Numbered from the stretch's first letter, positions 25,501 to 38,310 are shown. The stretch: 64,000 nt of DNA from Cucumis sativus (GCF_000004075.3 NC_026659.2:31204272-31268271); one strand, 5' to 3'. The notes: generated from the sequence alone by a model not told the origin. A program made the numbers and translations.

Positions 25501-28099
25501 CATCATGTTGTTGCCATTTAGGGTATAGATGTTTAGGATGATTTTAATGCCATCAATTTGAGCCCTCCGTGTTGTGATGAATAATTTTAATTCATTACTT
25601 GCAGTTATGTGAGCTCTCCTTTCAGAAAACGCGTCATTTGAGGAATCCATATAATGAAAATTTACCAGTAAAGGTATAGTATCTCAAGCTTGATGAAGAA
25701 AGATTTCCATTTATATTTACATCTGCAGATGTCTTTGTCATGCTTCTTCTTTTACTTGTTTTGTGAGCTGTTGAAAATATTTTCTGCTTCTTTTGTCTTT
25801 TATGTTTATGATCCATATTTTGTTTTGCACTTTCTGGTGATAATACATAGTGCCGGTTTTGTTGAAGTCAAATCATCTGAAAGCATACGTAAGAACTTGC
25901 AATCTTGTCTTGTGCATGAAAGTTTATCCTTTTCCCCCCTCCTTTTTGGATGGGTGTGGGCGTGGGATTCTCTGGGAGCTTTCCGTAAGATTTAGTTTCT
26001 AGAAATTACATTCTGCCCTGTGTGGACTGCGATCTTTATATTATGTACGTTCCATGAATCATCTGGCAGAGAGTGCTAAAATGGTTGATACAACCCTATG
26101 AGGATTGCAATCCTGATTGACCTCACACTCTAATATTCAGCATACCTACGATTACCATCCTTGTTTACATGGCTTTCTTTTGTTTTTTAAGCTACTGTCT
26201 TGTTGCTTGTTTCATCGTGGTGACTTGTGACCCTCTATTAGTTTCACTGCTGCTAATCCTATTACTAGCAACTTCTTTGGTCTGGTAAGTTTGTTTGTTG
26301 TTCCAAAACTGGATTTTAGCCTATAAATAGTTTGTCCTTTGTTGTTATGAAAGGACATTTTAGTAAAGAATGCTTCAATATTTCTCCAATGATACTGTTA
26401 CACTATCCAGATTGCTAATGTGGCATGCTAGAAGGTCTTCTGCGGAAAGACGCAGTGCAGGATAATCATTTTGTGACTAGAAAATCGGTGGATTTACTTT
26501 GGTATTTAGGAGAATTGAAAAATTCAGCAAAAGGCCATGATCTTTTATTAGATAGTGGCATGATAGTTTGATTGAGAGGGAACGAGATGACTTCCGGAAA
26601 ATTGATGATGCTGATTGTGTATCACATGAGATGGCTTTGATACCTTCACTATGCTTCAACTTTGAAGGATTTGGAAGCCATCCTGTTTATCTTTTAAAAT
26701 CGTTTAATTGGCACCCTGTCTTTACTTATTTGGTTTGAAACTGCTCGTTGTCTTCGTTTGTTTCATGTCTACCATCCACATGTTCATTTCCTGGAGGATG
26801 ATTTTTTGAAACTATGATATTCTTCCCTATATGTCTTGTTCTGCAATCAGTGTTAGCATTGGATACTAATTTAGCCGTCATTTTTATCACTCTTCCAACT
26901 GCAGATCAGTAGAGATTGTCAAGAGCTAGAGCCCTCTGTTGGTGAGCAGCTGGCATCTTTGCTTTATCTTGAGCCAGATGGTGAACTCATGGTATGCTTG
27001 CTTTGTACATCTTGGTCCAATAAAAAAAAATTCGAAATGCACTCCCAATACAAGGTTTTGTACATATGCAAGCAGGCGAGGAAGAAAATAAAATAGGAGA
27101 AAATGCACTTTGGCAGTTCCAGGATGTGTAATTGTGTGGGTTAGCTTTAGCTGGATTTCTCAACTGTATTTTCTTTTCCTTTTTTTCTTTTATTAGGCTG
27201 TCTCAGTAGCGGCAGAATCGAAACGAGAAGAGGAAAAAGCCAAGGGAGTTAATCCTGATATTGGAAGTGAGAACCCAGATATTGTCCCGTTTGAGGATAA
27301 TGAAGAAGAGGAAGAGGAAGAAAGTGAAGAGGAGGAGGAGGAGAGCTTTGGCCAGTCCGCTGGCTTACCACCTCAGGGTAGAGGAAGGGGCAGGGGAATG
27401 ATGTGGCCACCACACATGCCAATGGGACGTGGTGCCAGACCCTTCCATGGAATGCAGGGTTTCCCTCCTGGGATGATGGGTCCGGATGGGCTTTCTTATG
27501 GTCCTGTTACACCCGATGGATTTCCCATGCCTGACATTTTTGGTATGACCCCTCGTGGCTTTGGCCCGTACGGTCCTACTCCTAGGTTTTCCGGTGATTT
27601 TATGGGTCCTCCAACTGCTATGATGTTTCGAGGACGACCTTCTCAACCTGCGGCTATGTTCCCCCCTAGTGGGTTTGGCATGATGATGGGTCAAGGGCGT
27701 GGTCCATTCATGGGTGGGATGGGGGTTGCCGGTGCTAACCCAGCTCGTCCTGGTCGTCCTGTGGGTGTGTCTCCATTGTATCCACCTCCTGCAGTACCCT
27801 CGTCTCAGAACATGAATCGAGCTATTAAGAGGGATCAAAGGGGACTAACCAATGATAGATATATAGTTGGCATGGATCAAAACAAAGGCGTGGAAATTCA
27901 AAGTAGTGGACGCGATGAAGAAATGCAATATAAGCAGGGCTCAAAAGCCTATTCTGATGAGCAATATGGAACAGGAACCACTTTCAGGAATGAAGAAAGC
28001 GAAAGCGAAGACGAGGCACCTCGACGATCAAGGCATGGAGAGGGTAAGAAGAAGCGGAGAGGCTCAGAAGGAGATGCAACTGCAATCTCTAATCAGTGA
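22501..28099 (+). CDS. CPSF30: CPSF30 with YTH domain (polyadenylation factor and m6A reader)
   Basis: Seven exons: 22501-22907, 23858-24241, 25047-25209, 25329-25439, 25605-25673, 26905-26991 and 27197-28099, giving 707 aa. The order of parts is an acidic, Pro/Ala-rich N-terminus, then three CCCH zinc fingers (CRHWLRSLC..., CRFFRLYGEC..., CNMYKFGFC...). A Gln-rich linker follows, then a YTH domain from about residue 264 to 400, with cage-type tryptophans W285 (GVWATQ) and W336 (GGNWKY). After that come an acidic run (EEEEEESEEEEEES) and a Gly/Met/Pro-rich tail ending in a KKKRR basic patch. Arabidopsis CPSF30 has the same architecture. Its fingers bind RNA and act in the cleavage and polyadenylation complex, and its YTH domain reads N6-methyladenosine in alternative poly(A) choice. 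The protein is nuclear. Reading through the second intron stops after RCV, which would give a finger-only form of about 265 aa. Confidence 0.95.
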
Positions 28100-30108
28100 T
28101 TACTTGTAGTTAGTTCTAATATTGGAGTACTCTTTTTTTGTTTCTCTTTTAATTTTATAGGCAACTTCTTGTGACGAAAGTTATACATTTCTAAGTATTG
28201 TCGTAATTCATACATTATCTTACAAATTTGTAAGTGAACTTTCATATGAAGGGAAGAATCTCATAACTTCAATATTCGATTATGTGAAGCTGCTATGTCT
28301 TCCTCCCTTGGCCCCCTCCATTGTTGATCCCCACTTTCACCTTCTCCCTGTAAAAGTAAGGGAAGAAGAGGGAGAGTTTTCACTTGATGACAGAAATGAA
28401 AGATTGCTAGTTTGTACAAAGCATGACTGTCACTAACTTCCTAATGCATCATCAAAATGTGTAATGTTTGTTATACTAAGTCCTTTCCATTTGTGGTGGA
28501 TGTTTTACTTTTGATATGATTTACCTATTAGTATTCTTATATATATATTAAAGCTTGTCCTTAGGCTTCTTGGTATGAAGAAAAAATGGCATTGATGAGA
28601 CTGGAGTAGGTTTAAGTGAAACCTTCCCACTAATTGGTAAAATAGAAGGATGACTTCAAGGCTTAGATCTTGGTGACAGAGTCTCCTATCAAGATGTTTC
28701 TTTAGGGGCCTAAGATTCATTTCATTTAGAATTGGATTAGATTGGAATAACATGATTGTGTACTTGATTTAGGGTGAATAAGAGGAAAGACGGTTAAAAT
28801 GACCGTAGATCGACGAAAAGACAATATGTTCTAATGATTAAGAAATTTCTCTATTCGAAATCTTTTTACTCCCTCTTGTATTATATGTGTATAACCTATT
28901 TATTAAAAGGCTTGAGATTTGAATTACATCTACTTGATAAATTAAAATGATAATAATAGTAATATACAAACAACACTATACTTTATATTTAGAGCTTTTT
29001 TTTTTTTTCCAAATTCAAATGCAACATATGAGATCAAATCTTAGAGAAAAAAAGAACTTTTACTAGGAAACAAGTGTTACTTCTTTTAGGAATAAGAATG
29101 CAAACAGCTCCTATCAACTATAGCATCTCTTCAAACAGAGGAAAAACAAGTAGGGATGTCCTTAAAAAAAAAACACAATCCAACCTTCCGACGACAAGGA
29201 AGCTCCAATATGATCTAAAAGAGAAGCCAAAACATCAAAAACAACAAACCATGTTAACAAGTGCACAACCAGATCAGATAACACATTGTCAGATGTTATT
29301 GATTAATTTGAGTTTCATATCTAAAGTTAATGATCATTTTTATAGAAGCATTTCTGTTCCATTCAACAATTATAATATATGGAGGATTGGATGACTTGCA
29401 GGTAAGATGGTAATTGGTACATAATGCCAGCAAAATTTGACTAGGTTGAAGATTTGTTCAGTTTCTACTTGTCTTCTTTTAGTGATACGAAGAAAAAGAA
29501 CAAATTAATAAGATAACAAATCACTACTGGAATGGTCTTCAAACCAGACACTACATATTCGGTTTGTCGTGTATTACATGCTAGAATACAAGAAATAGTA
29601 TTTCATATTCGTGAACAAAAAAAAAGAATTTGAAACAGTCTCATCAATAAAAAGCTCAAATATCATCTCATCAACAAATGTTTGAACTTCATAGTGGAAA
29701 CAATCCCAAACTTCAATTTCGAAAGAATTACCAAATCTGTTTTAACCCATAAAAGATAAATTCCAACTTCTTCACCAATAAGAATACAATTTAAAAGAGC
29801 ATCAAAATCAAAGGCTAATAATGACTCCAAAGCTCACAAAATCCCATACCATAAGGAAGGAAGCATCCAACCTAAGCTTATAATGAATACTCAAACTGCC
29901 TCTTCTTAATTAGTTGTATTTCTTCTTATCATTGCATTTTGTTTACTTTCACAAATTTCTCCAAATTAAAAGCATTTTAAGTATAATTACTACAAATTTT
30001 GCTGAGTTGTCACAAAATAGTTGCCACTTGGCAACTACCTTTCCACGTGTATATTTCTTTAAAACAATTATATTATTCAAAACAATAACAAAAAAAAATT
30101 AAAAGAAA
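28100..30108. other. Intergenic between CPSF30 and the intronless esterase
   Basis: About 2.0 kb holding the CPSF30 3' UTR and the promoter of the esterase at 30109. A G-box lies at 30044-30049. No other gene or clear element was recognised. Confidence 0.5.
30044..30049. promoter_or_regulatory. G-box upstream of intronless esterase
   Basis: CACGTG in the context CCACGTGTATA, 60 bases before the ATG at 30109. Next to it is a perfect inverted repeat (GTTGCC-ACTT-GGCAAC, 30020-30035). The G-box is the core site for bZIP and bHLH factors. Confidence 0.4.
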
Positions 30109-31167
30109 ATGTCTTCTTCCACTTCTGCTTCTGAAATTTCAAGCTCCAAACTTCCATGGAAGCACCGTCTACTGCTTCGAATCGGTTCTACAATCACCGA
30201 CGCTTGTTGTCGATCCGATTTCACCGTCAACCGTTGGTTCACCGGAATCCTCGACTGGAAAATCCCCCCTTCTACCAAACCAATCGACGGCGTCTCCTCT
30301 TTCGATCTCACTATCGACACTTCCCGCAACCTCTGGGTTCGAATCTTCAATCCCGTTATTGACGGTGAAGATTCAGATATTCAATCTCTACCGTTGATTT
30401 TCTATTTCCACGGTGGTGGCTTCGCTTTCTCTTACGCCGATTCAGCTCTCTCCCACACTTCCGCTCACCGATTCGCCAAACAATTACCCGCCGTTGTAAT
30501 CTCTGTCAACTACCGCCTCGCTCCGGAATTCCGGTACCCATGTCAATACGACGACGGATTCGACGCTTTGAAATTCATCGACGAAGTGGGGGAGGAAATC
30601 CTTCCAGCAAAGGCGGATCTAACCCGTTGCTTCATTTTGGGGGAAAGCGCCGGAGGAAATCTCGGGCACCACGTAGCAGTGAGAGCGAGCGAGTACACGT
30701 TAAAGAAAGTGAAAATGGTTGGGTTCATAGCGTCGCAGCCGTTTTTCGGTGGAGAGGAGAGAACAGAGTCGGAGATTCGGTTGAGTAATCAGCGGCCGTT
30801 GAGTCTGAGGCTTTCGGATTGGTTTTGGAAGGCGTTTTTGCCAGAGGGGGAAGATCGGGATCACGGGGCGGCGAATGTGTTTGGACCGAAGGGAAGGGAT
30901 GTTACGGAGGTGATGAAGTTTCCGGCGACGTTGGTTATGGTGGGAGAATTGGATCTGTTGCAAGATGGGCAGAGGAGGTATTACGAAGGGTTGAAGAGAA
31001 TGGGGAAAGAAGTGAAAATGGTGGAATTTGAGAACGCCATTCATGGGTTCTTTGCGTTTTGGGATCTGCCTCAATATTCTTCCATGATGAAGGAGATGAA
31101 GGATTTCATTGCCACACACATTCAAAACTCCATTGTTTCTGCTTCTTCTTCCTCAACAAACAAATAG
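30109..31167 (+). CDS. Carboxylesterase, CXE18-like (single exon, copy A)
   Basis: One uninterrupted exon of 352 aa. It has the alpha/beta hydrolase fold of the plant CXE group. HGGGF is at 101-105, and the nucleophile is Ser180 in GESAGGN. Asp282 (GELDLL) and His312 (AIHGFF) complete the triad. It shares with the 40-kb copy the blocks CQYDDGFDALKFIDE, RCFILGESAGGNLGHHVAVR and GFIASQPFFGG. It differs from the two-exon copies, which have GDSAGGN and IAIQP. The N-terminal SDFTVNR motif and lack of signal peptide suggest a soluble cytosolic enzyme. It converges tail to tail with YAO, about 1 kb apart. The substrate is not inferable. The Ser-rich C-terminal tail is unusual compared with the 40-kb copy. 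Confidence 0.95.
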   Translation: MSSSTSASEISSSKLPWKHRLLLRIGSTITDACCRSDFTVNRWFTGILDWKIPPSTKPIDGVSSFDLTIDTSRNLWVRIFNPVIDGEDSDIQSLPLIFYFHGGGFAFSYADSALSHTSAHRFAKQLPAVVISVNYRLAPEFRYPCQYDDGFDALKFIDEVGEEILPAKADLTRCFILGESAGGNLGHHVAVRASEYTLKKVKMVGFIASQPFFGGEERTESEIRLSNQRPLSLRLSDWFWKAFLPEGEDRDHGAANVFGPKGRDVTEVMKFPATLVMVGELDLLQDGQRRYYEGLKRMGKEVKMVEFENAIHGFFAFWDLPQYSSMMKEMKDFIATHIQNSIVSASSSSTNK

Positions 31168-32171
31168 GCTTTATTGCTTAACATTCTAAATTTAAATAAT
31201 AATAATGATAAATATTTAGTTTTTTCTTTTTTAATTTGATAATTCATAATTTGTCCATTGAAATTGATACAAATTTATTGTAAAATACTATTCTAGTTCT
31301 CTATTACAAATTTCATTTATATTTCTAATTTTCTATGTTTAGTTGATTTAGTTTTGATAAAACTTAGTTTTGTACAAACTTCAATAAATTAATTGTTAAG
31401 TTTACTTTTTTTTATTACATTACCATTTTAGCTTTTATGCTTTAAAATTATAAATTATAATTGATTTTATTTGTATTTTTAAGAAATATTGAACTTAGTC
31501 TATATTTGAGAAAATTATTCAAAACATTTTGTCTATAATTGTTATATATCTTGAATTATTGTTTAATGAATTCAAGTGGCCAAATTTAAATTTTATTAAA
31601 AGAGAGTCAACTAAGTAAAACCCTTGAATCCATCAACCAAACTTGATACTCTAATTGTCATTTTAGAGCCAAAACTAATCGAATTGAAGTTGTGAACTTC
31701 ACATAATCTAATAAAGGCAATAAGATAAATGACAAATATTCATATTGATTTTAATAGAACATTTTGTAAATCAACGATGATGACTATAAATCAATGAAGG
31801 ATTTCATTCCAAGGCCTTTATCATCATCGTTACACCAATATTTCAAGAATGAATCCCATCCCAATTCCATGTAAACAGTTGAATGATGAATTGCTACAAA
31901 AAGGTAAAAACATGACTGGCACATTTGATTATAAACATAATCTATCTTTGTAATTCATCTCTTTGGGTAGTTTTAAGCCCACAATGGCTTTGCAAACTCG
32001 CCCTTCTTAGTGAGATATATGAATTGCTCTAATTTGACTATTGTTACCATTAGCAAAATGTGGTGAAAACTCAGTTAAGCGAGTGAATAAAAAAATACAT
32101 AAAGGAACAAAGGGGTAAACTTGGAGAGGTCAAAATTGGTTTGGGTATTAAATAACCTCTTCAGTTCAGTC
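31168..32171. other. Convergent intergenic spacer between esterase and YAO
   Basis: About 1.0 kb between two stop codons of converging genes. It is AT-rich and should contain both 3' UTRs. No gene was recognised. Confidence 0.5.
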
Positions 32172-35100
32172 TCATGAAAGCTTAAGAGGATGAACTGCAA
32201 CTCCATTCCGAGCAGCTGGGATTCGCCCCCACCTTCCAAGACGAGGTTCCTGTCATCAAGTTAACTCTAACTGTGTTAAGAGATATTTTTTAGGTATTGA
32301 AGTGCAATGTTGTGATTTTTCATAGAAAATATATCATAGACTTACTAAAAGAGTCAAAAATCTTGGGTGATAATCGGCACAAACACCAACGAATCTAAAT
32401 TTAGCTTTACATAAGTGAAGAGATCGTTCCAATTAACAAGGGAACTTATCGATTATTTGTGGGAAAGATAATTTATCTATCACATACCAAATCAACATTG
32501 CATACTTTACTAGCATTGAAATGATCGTGGAAGCCATAAACAAGATTTTGATATACTTGAAAGGAAATCTAGATCATGGACTATTACTCAAAAAGGTCAT
32601 CAAACAGACTTGAAGAACTCTACAATGATCCTCGTTGGGATAGTGGAGATCTACAGCTGCATACCGCTCCTATGTGTGGGATAATTTGGTCACTTGGATT
32701 AGTAAAAAACAAGTCGTTGTAGCAAGAAGCAACAGAAAAGTTGAATGTGAAGCTCTTTGACATCTATGAAGGCATGTGGATTCAGAACTACTTTAAGAAG
32801 TTTTCCTGTTATCTATCAGCTCTCTCTCTCCTCCCCCTCGAAAGAATACCACATCTCCCTCATTATATCGTGGTTATGCAAGGAGATTTTGGTGTCACCT
32901 ACTAATATCCTATAGGTTGGCAAAGTGCCCTATCCAAAGTCCCAAAAATATTTCTTCACACTTCGGGGTGGACAATTCTTCAGAAAGGAAACAATGATCT
33001 TTTGGGAAAACTCGTTAGAGCCTATTACTTGAACATTTGGCAATAAAGAAATCAAATATAAGAAAGATGAAGAGGGATAGTAACTAATCGTAGTTGGAAA
33101 ACTTCCTAGAAGTTAGATTAGTGAAATTTTGATCTTTTAGAAGAAAAAAAAACAACAGCAGCTTATATATTGTTTAATATATATGAGAAACCCATAGTTG
33201 CAATCCTCTACTTCAAACTTCTACCACAAAAGATAATTAAACATGCTTAAAAAAAGTTTGTGGCGATTACCTGCCCAACTCCAGCCACCACAAACCTTCC
33301 AGAGTTAGCAAAGGTCAAGGAGTTCACAAACCCAACCTGAAATTTAAAAAAAAAAAAAATTGTCATATGTGAGCATTACACTAGACTACAACTTTATAAG
33401 CACAATTGATGTCTAAGAAACTCCAAAAAAATATCCACATGTTGTTTCTAAAATAAGGAGAGAGAGAGAGAGAGCAGGAATGAAAGAAGCCCTTAAAGCC
33501 CTAAAGTTTTCTATTTGAGTACTTCCAAAAGCAAAAGATATGAAAGGTAGAAATAGGATTATATCAAGAGGAAGCCAAACTAAACAGGTGCCCAAAAGCT
33601 CTTATTGAGGTGGAGACATGCGAAGGCACAAATTCAAGCAATGATTACAAAAGAACGCACTTGTACAATTTAAGCCACATTCAAGTTTGTTTAACTAGAA
33701 GAGGTAAAATTGCACAACGACTAATGTAAAATAAAAGGGATCTTGCATACCAGAGGGAGGTCATATAATGGTCGAACATCTTTCTTATCACTTGTGAGAG
33801 CCCATAAACGAACAGAACCATTGCCAGCACCCGATGCAGCAAGGTCACTGTTTCTACATACTGAGACTGAACTTATCCAAGAATATGCTGACAAATTGTG
33901 AGATGTATTATGATTGGCATCCCCATTTCCTGCAAGAAACAAAATTCACGATTTAATGATAATTTGAATAATAATTGGCACAAACAATAGCTATTAGGTG
34001 CTTTCATTTTTAATTCAATCAACATTTTTATTTTCTATTAACTTTAATGGAAAAGCGAACCATTAAAAAATATGAGAAGAGAACCAACAACTAGCCACTC
34101 CTGCAAGCAAGCTCGTAATGACACACAGAAAGACCAAGTGACCAAGTGACAATTATGAACCGGTCTGTGCATTAGTGGCAATACTAAAGCTAGCAATACA
34201 GTGATAATTTTCAAAATGATAGAAGATAGAAATATATAAAATTCTTAAAGAAACCCATACCCATACAACCATTGGGGATGGCTCCATTTTCCTTCAGCTC
34301 CAAATTTGTGGAAGATGATGAAGAAGAATGAGCATTTCGCACAATAAAAACAGGCTTCTTTTTTAAAGCAGTCCAAAGCTCAATACTGCCGTCATCTGAT
34401 CCAGACAAGAATTCATCATTGCTTATAAAACAGCAACATTCTAAGGATGATGCAGGAGCACGAAATACTAAACGGGACTCCTCTGGAACCTGTTTCAAGG
34501 ATCAAAAGGACTACTTAGTGAAAATAATACTATAGTAGGTAGATGAAAACGCAAGCAAGCTGAACAAATTAAAATTAGCAGAATGTGGCAAGTCCAATGA
34601 GAGTCACTAATAACTGCAAGCCGTAAAAAACAGGGTCTACCTTCCATAACTGCATACTCCGATCACGTCCAACAGTCAGTAATCTTTCTTTCCGTAGGCA
34701 ATCAATAGTCAATACATCGCTTTGGTGACCAAACAATGTATTTATATAAGCTCTGTCATCCACATTCCATATCTTGACAGTTCGATCATATGAACCAGAA
34801 AAAAGTTCAGAAGTCCCTTGCCTGAAAGTCAAACACGAAACAGGTCCTCTATGACCAGGAAATGCCTGTAAGAAGCCATAGTAAAATGAGTGAGTCAAGC
34901 TTTTAATAGTTATAAAACTTTATTTTCTGTTAAGTTTTTCGCTCATTTTGAGGGGGAGTTACAGAAAGGTGGAAGAGGGAAGCTTCCAATCAAAGTAATT
35001 AAGATACACAGAATTTGGGATAACAATGTCCATACTTTCTCACTGTTCTTCTGAACTAAAACATATCCTCTACTTGTTGGATCACTTGGATTTTTTTTTT

Positions 35101-36715
35101 TTTTTTTTTTGCAGCCTCTTTAAATGTCTCTTTCCTTTATATTAATGAATATGACTGCTAAATCTAACATTAGCGAAAAGACATCCCCAATTGAATACGA
35201 CAACAGAAGGATAATTTCAAAAGGTTAATATATTTATTCCACACAAACCGGATTATTTTAGGTTTTGATTTAATCTCAGGAGTTTTTTACTATGCCATGT
35301 AATGTAAGCAATAAGATACAACAATAAATAGCAATTACCTGAATATGCTCTCGTGTACGAGTATCCCATATATGCACATGACGGTCTAAGCCTCCACTAG
35401 CTAAATATCGACCATCAGAACTGACAGCTAATGAAAAAGTGACTTTACTATGCTTTGTAGCCCGACCTTGGGGATCCTTAGCACCATGCAATCTCAATAC
35501 TTCATCACTAGGCCATCGATATTTTTCCCCTTTACCACTTTCTACATCCCAGTGTAAGATGGTACCATCCTTGGACGATGAAAACCCCTTCAAATCATCC
35601 TCAGATAGAGCGACAGCTGTAACAGATTGTCTGTGCTTAATCAATAATTGAAATTCATCTCTAGCTACTGGCTTCTGAACCCTGAAAGTTGTATAATTGT
35701 TAACACTTTAATGCCACCATACACACATAAAAAAAATTTAGTTTTTCACCTTTTTCCTTTGCCTCTCCTAGTTTTACCTCACATACAGGGGATTAAAGAA
35801 ACAAGCATATCAAAGGAACGTGCTCTCCAAACTTTGTTATAAAATTACAGTGGGTGAAATGAACACACAAGTGAAAACTAGACACATATAATGAGGATAA
35901 CACTTGAACCTCTACCTCTCTTCTTGAAGAAATAGCACAAGAAAGTGCTTGACATCCCACATACATATTTCCTAGTACTTAAAGAAAGTTACTTGAAAAA
36001 TTATATGAACTTGTTAAAAAAAAAACATTTTGTTGTAATCAAGTGAATGGACGTGGAGTTTGAATAAGAAAAAAGAAATCATTAAAGGAAATGGTAATGT
36101 CATATAAGCAGATTGCTTTTAACTTAGCATCCGTGTATCAGTGGAATAAATAAATACCTAAACTACATGAGAAAAAAATTTGTGTCAGCCAGTATGTGTG
36201 AGGGAGAGAGATGAATTGCCGTGAATTTTGGGAAAACAAGGACAATAAACACAATTTAAATCAACAAAAATATGAATACAAAATTCCAATGAAAAATAAA
36301 CCAATAGAAAACAAGACCTTGATGCAATTTCTCTTCGAAGCCTTCCGCTATCTTCGAGTTGCTCTTGCTGAAGAATTTTTGCAACAAGTGAATCTTTTTC
36401 ACCCTCATCATCACTCTCATCCTCATCCTTCTCTTCATCGCCCCTCTCTTTTTCCCTTTTTGCAATTTCCCGAATTTTCTCCAAGTATTCGACTGCTACT
36501 CTTTTCCTTTTCTCGTCAACAGTTTCTTCCTCAAACTCCTCATCCTCAACACCCATTAGCCCATTATCCTCATCTGACTCACCACTTTCAATCTCATCAT
36601 CAACAATTTTCCTTCGTTTTCTCGATTCAGAACTGAAGAAAGGGTCCTTACTGAGTGGAAAATTCTTCCCCTTCTTTGCCCCATTAGGAGGGGCCGAGGT
36701 TTTCTTCTTCGTCAT
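32172..36715 (-). CDS. YAO: YAO / U3-55K (RRP9) nucleolar WD40 protein
   Basis: Seven coding exons on the minus strand: 36715-36318, 35681-35339, 34865-34641, 34489-34261, 33929-33751, 33336-33271 and 32249-32172, giving 505 aa (Arabidopsis YAO is 504). The N-terminus is Lys-rich (MTKKKTS) and then very acidic and charged, with nuclear-localisation-like KRRK. WD40 blades follow from about residue 145: [67 protein letters not shown] and [10 protein letters not shown]. The C-terminus has the family ending [21 protein letters not shown] and U3-55K bind U3 snoRNP and act in early 18S rRNA processing in the nucleolus; Arabidopsis yao mutants fail in gametogenesis. The first coding donor (CAAG/GTCTTG) is weak. 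The last intron holds a copia fossil. Confidence 0.95.
32360..32800 (+). mobile_element. Ty1/copia retroelement fossil in last YAO intron
   Basis: Short translated stretches resemble the end of copia reverse transcriptase (a KGTY..LVGKLIYLSHT-like block) and the following RNase H region (NLVTW.SKKQ.VVARS-like block). The piece is on the plus strand, antisense to YAO. It lacks gag, integrase and any recognisable LTRs. It is broken, with several breaks, and looks old. It lies wholly within the intron 33270-32250. Confidence 0.75.
33457..33475. repeat. (GA)n microsatellite in YAO intron
   Basis: About nine AG dinucleotides within the intron between YAO exons 5 and 6. Confidence 0.85.
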
Positions 36716-36719
36716 CTTT

Positions 36720-38310
36720 ACTGCAAAAGAGAGAAGATACAAAAAAATATAAATCCTTAAACAAATTCCTTCTATTCATTATGAGTTATTGTCGAATTGG
36801 CATCGACAGAGAAAACAACAATAACAAAAGTAACATAGAAAAGCATCATCTATTGGCTAAACTGAAGTGTGATGTGAGACAAAGGACGATGGTGGGCAAA
36901 GGGCAAAATGCACAAGGATGATCAAAATCGAGGGTGGAATGTGTGTATTTGTTCTATGAGTTCTAGAAATGTACCTTCTCAGTCCTCAAGTTTGTAAGAA
37001 TATGTGCATTTGATCTCTAAGTTTCTAAAATGCACCTTTATGTCTCTTTCGCCCCTCTAAAAAATCCAAACTATTAGTTCATTTTTCTCTCTACTTCATC
37101 TATTTCACACTCTCATATTTTCTTTAATTTCTCTCAAAGTTCTTTCAAGCTCATCCTCTCATGCTCCAAAATCATTAGCAACTTCACTTCTCAAGTTCTC
37201 AACCTCATTCTCTCTTGTGGTAAGTGTTTACAATTGGTTTTCAATAGATGTTTTTGGTCTACTACTCCCACTCATAGTTACCTTCAATTTGGTGGAGTTT
37301 TTTTTTTTTTTTTGTGCAATCATTTAAACCTTAATCTAATTTCCTTGCAAAGCTTTACAATTTCTAAATATTTTACACTGTAGTTGTTTTCATTCTTGTT
37401 GGATGTGGATGTATTATCTGTCTGTATTATCACTCTAAACTTCTAAAATATGCATCTAAATGTGTCACAATGAAACTAAAGGTAAAGGTTTACAATTTAA
37501 CTTTTGCTAACAGCTAGATAAACATAAAAGATAGCCAAGAAAAGAGGGAAGTTCCATATTGATGTGTATCCCCACTCTAAATCATGTGTCACAATAAAAC
37601 TAGAAGAAAGGTTTAAAATATGTTACAATGTGTTGGTTGCAAATTTTTATGTTAGAAGATCCCCTGCAATGACATTAAAATTTCATATAAAATACATAAA
37701 ACCACCCTAAATCAACTAAAATTGCATATAAATGAATTAGAGTTGAAAGTTTAGAATCTGTATCCTGGAAGATAATTGCAGCCAAGTTGAAAGATAAAAG
37801 ACAGCAATCAAAATGACATGAAAAAATTTCTTAGTATACCCTCTCTAAATCACCTAAAACATAGAAACAAATGTGGAACACTTTTCGTTTTTACAAAATA
37901 AACCCAACCAAAGACATTTTTTTTCTTTTGCAAGAATCGGCGGCAAAATGAACTCAGCCAACAGTCATCGCAACAAACATCTGAAAAACAACCTAATAAC
38001 CCCACCTATTAGCTGACAAGAAGAAAAATTTTATAAAAAAATCTCATCGAAGCAGAAATTTTCTCACCAGGCTAAATCACGACCAAATGGTTGAAGTTTG
38101 AGAAAGAAGTTGTTTGAATGCTGCGCCGTTGCCCGGAGTTGGCGTGGCCGTCGAGTTACAGTCGGCGGCGCTGATTGGTGGTCTTCGGAAAAGCTGTGGT
38201 GTATGGGAATTGATTGGTAGTCGGCTAGTAGCCGGAGGTGGAAAGAGAAGGTTGCGTGTGAAGAGGAGAGGAGGAGGCAAGGGGTTTGGGAGGGAGAACG
38301 TGTAGGGTTT
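36720..38310 (-). promoter_or_regulatory. Probable YAO leader exon, leader intron and telo-box
   Basis: A strong acceptor (CTCTTTTGCAG, 36721) lies just five bases before the ATG at 36715. A strong donor (CCTG/GTGAGAA, 38068/38067) lies 1.35 kb upstream, at the end of a GC-richer segment (38068 to about 38300). That segment begins next to AAACCCTA on the minus strand (38310-38303), a telo-box common in plant ribosome-biogenesis promoters. I infer a spliced 5' leader. The open frame seen in the GC-rich segment begins with TTG rather than ATG and is not called a gene. RNA data would settle this. Confidence 0.5.

Noticed and set aside
27365-27838. A long His/Arg/Thr-rich minus-strand open frame
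   Set aside because: It is the shadow of the Gly/Met/Pro-rich tail of CPSF30.
38077-38280. A 67-codon Pro/Ser-rich open frame on the minus strand resembling a transit peptide
   Set aside because: It opens with TTG, has no ATG, and is followed at once by a strong donor. It fits better as part of a YAO leader exon.
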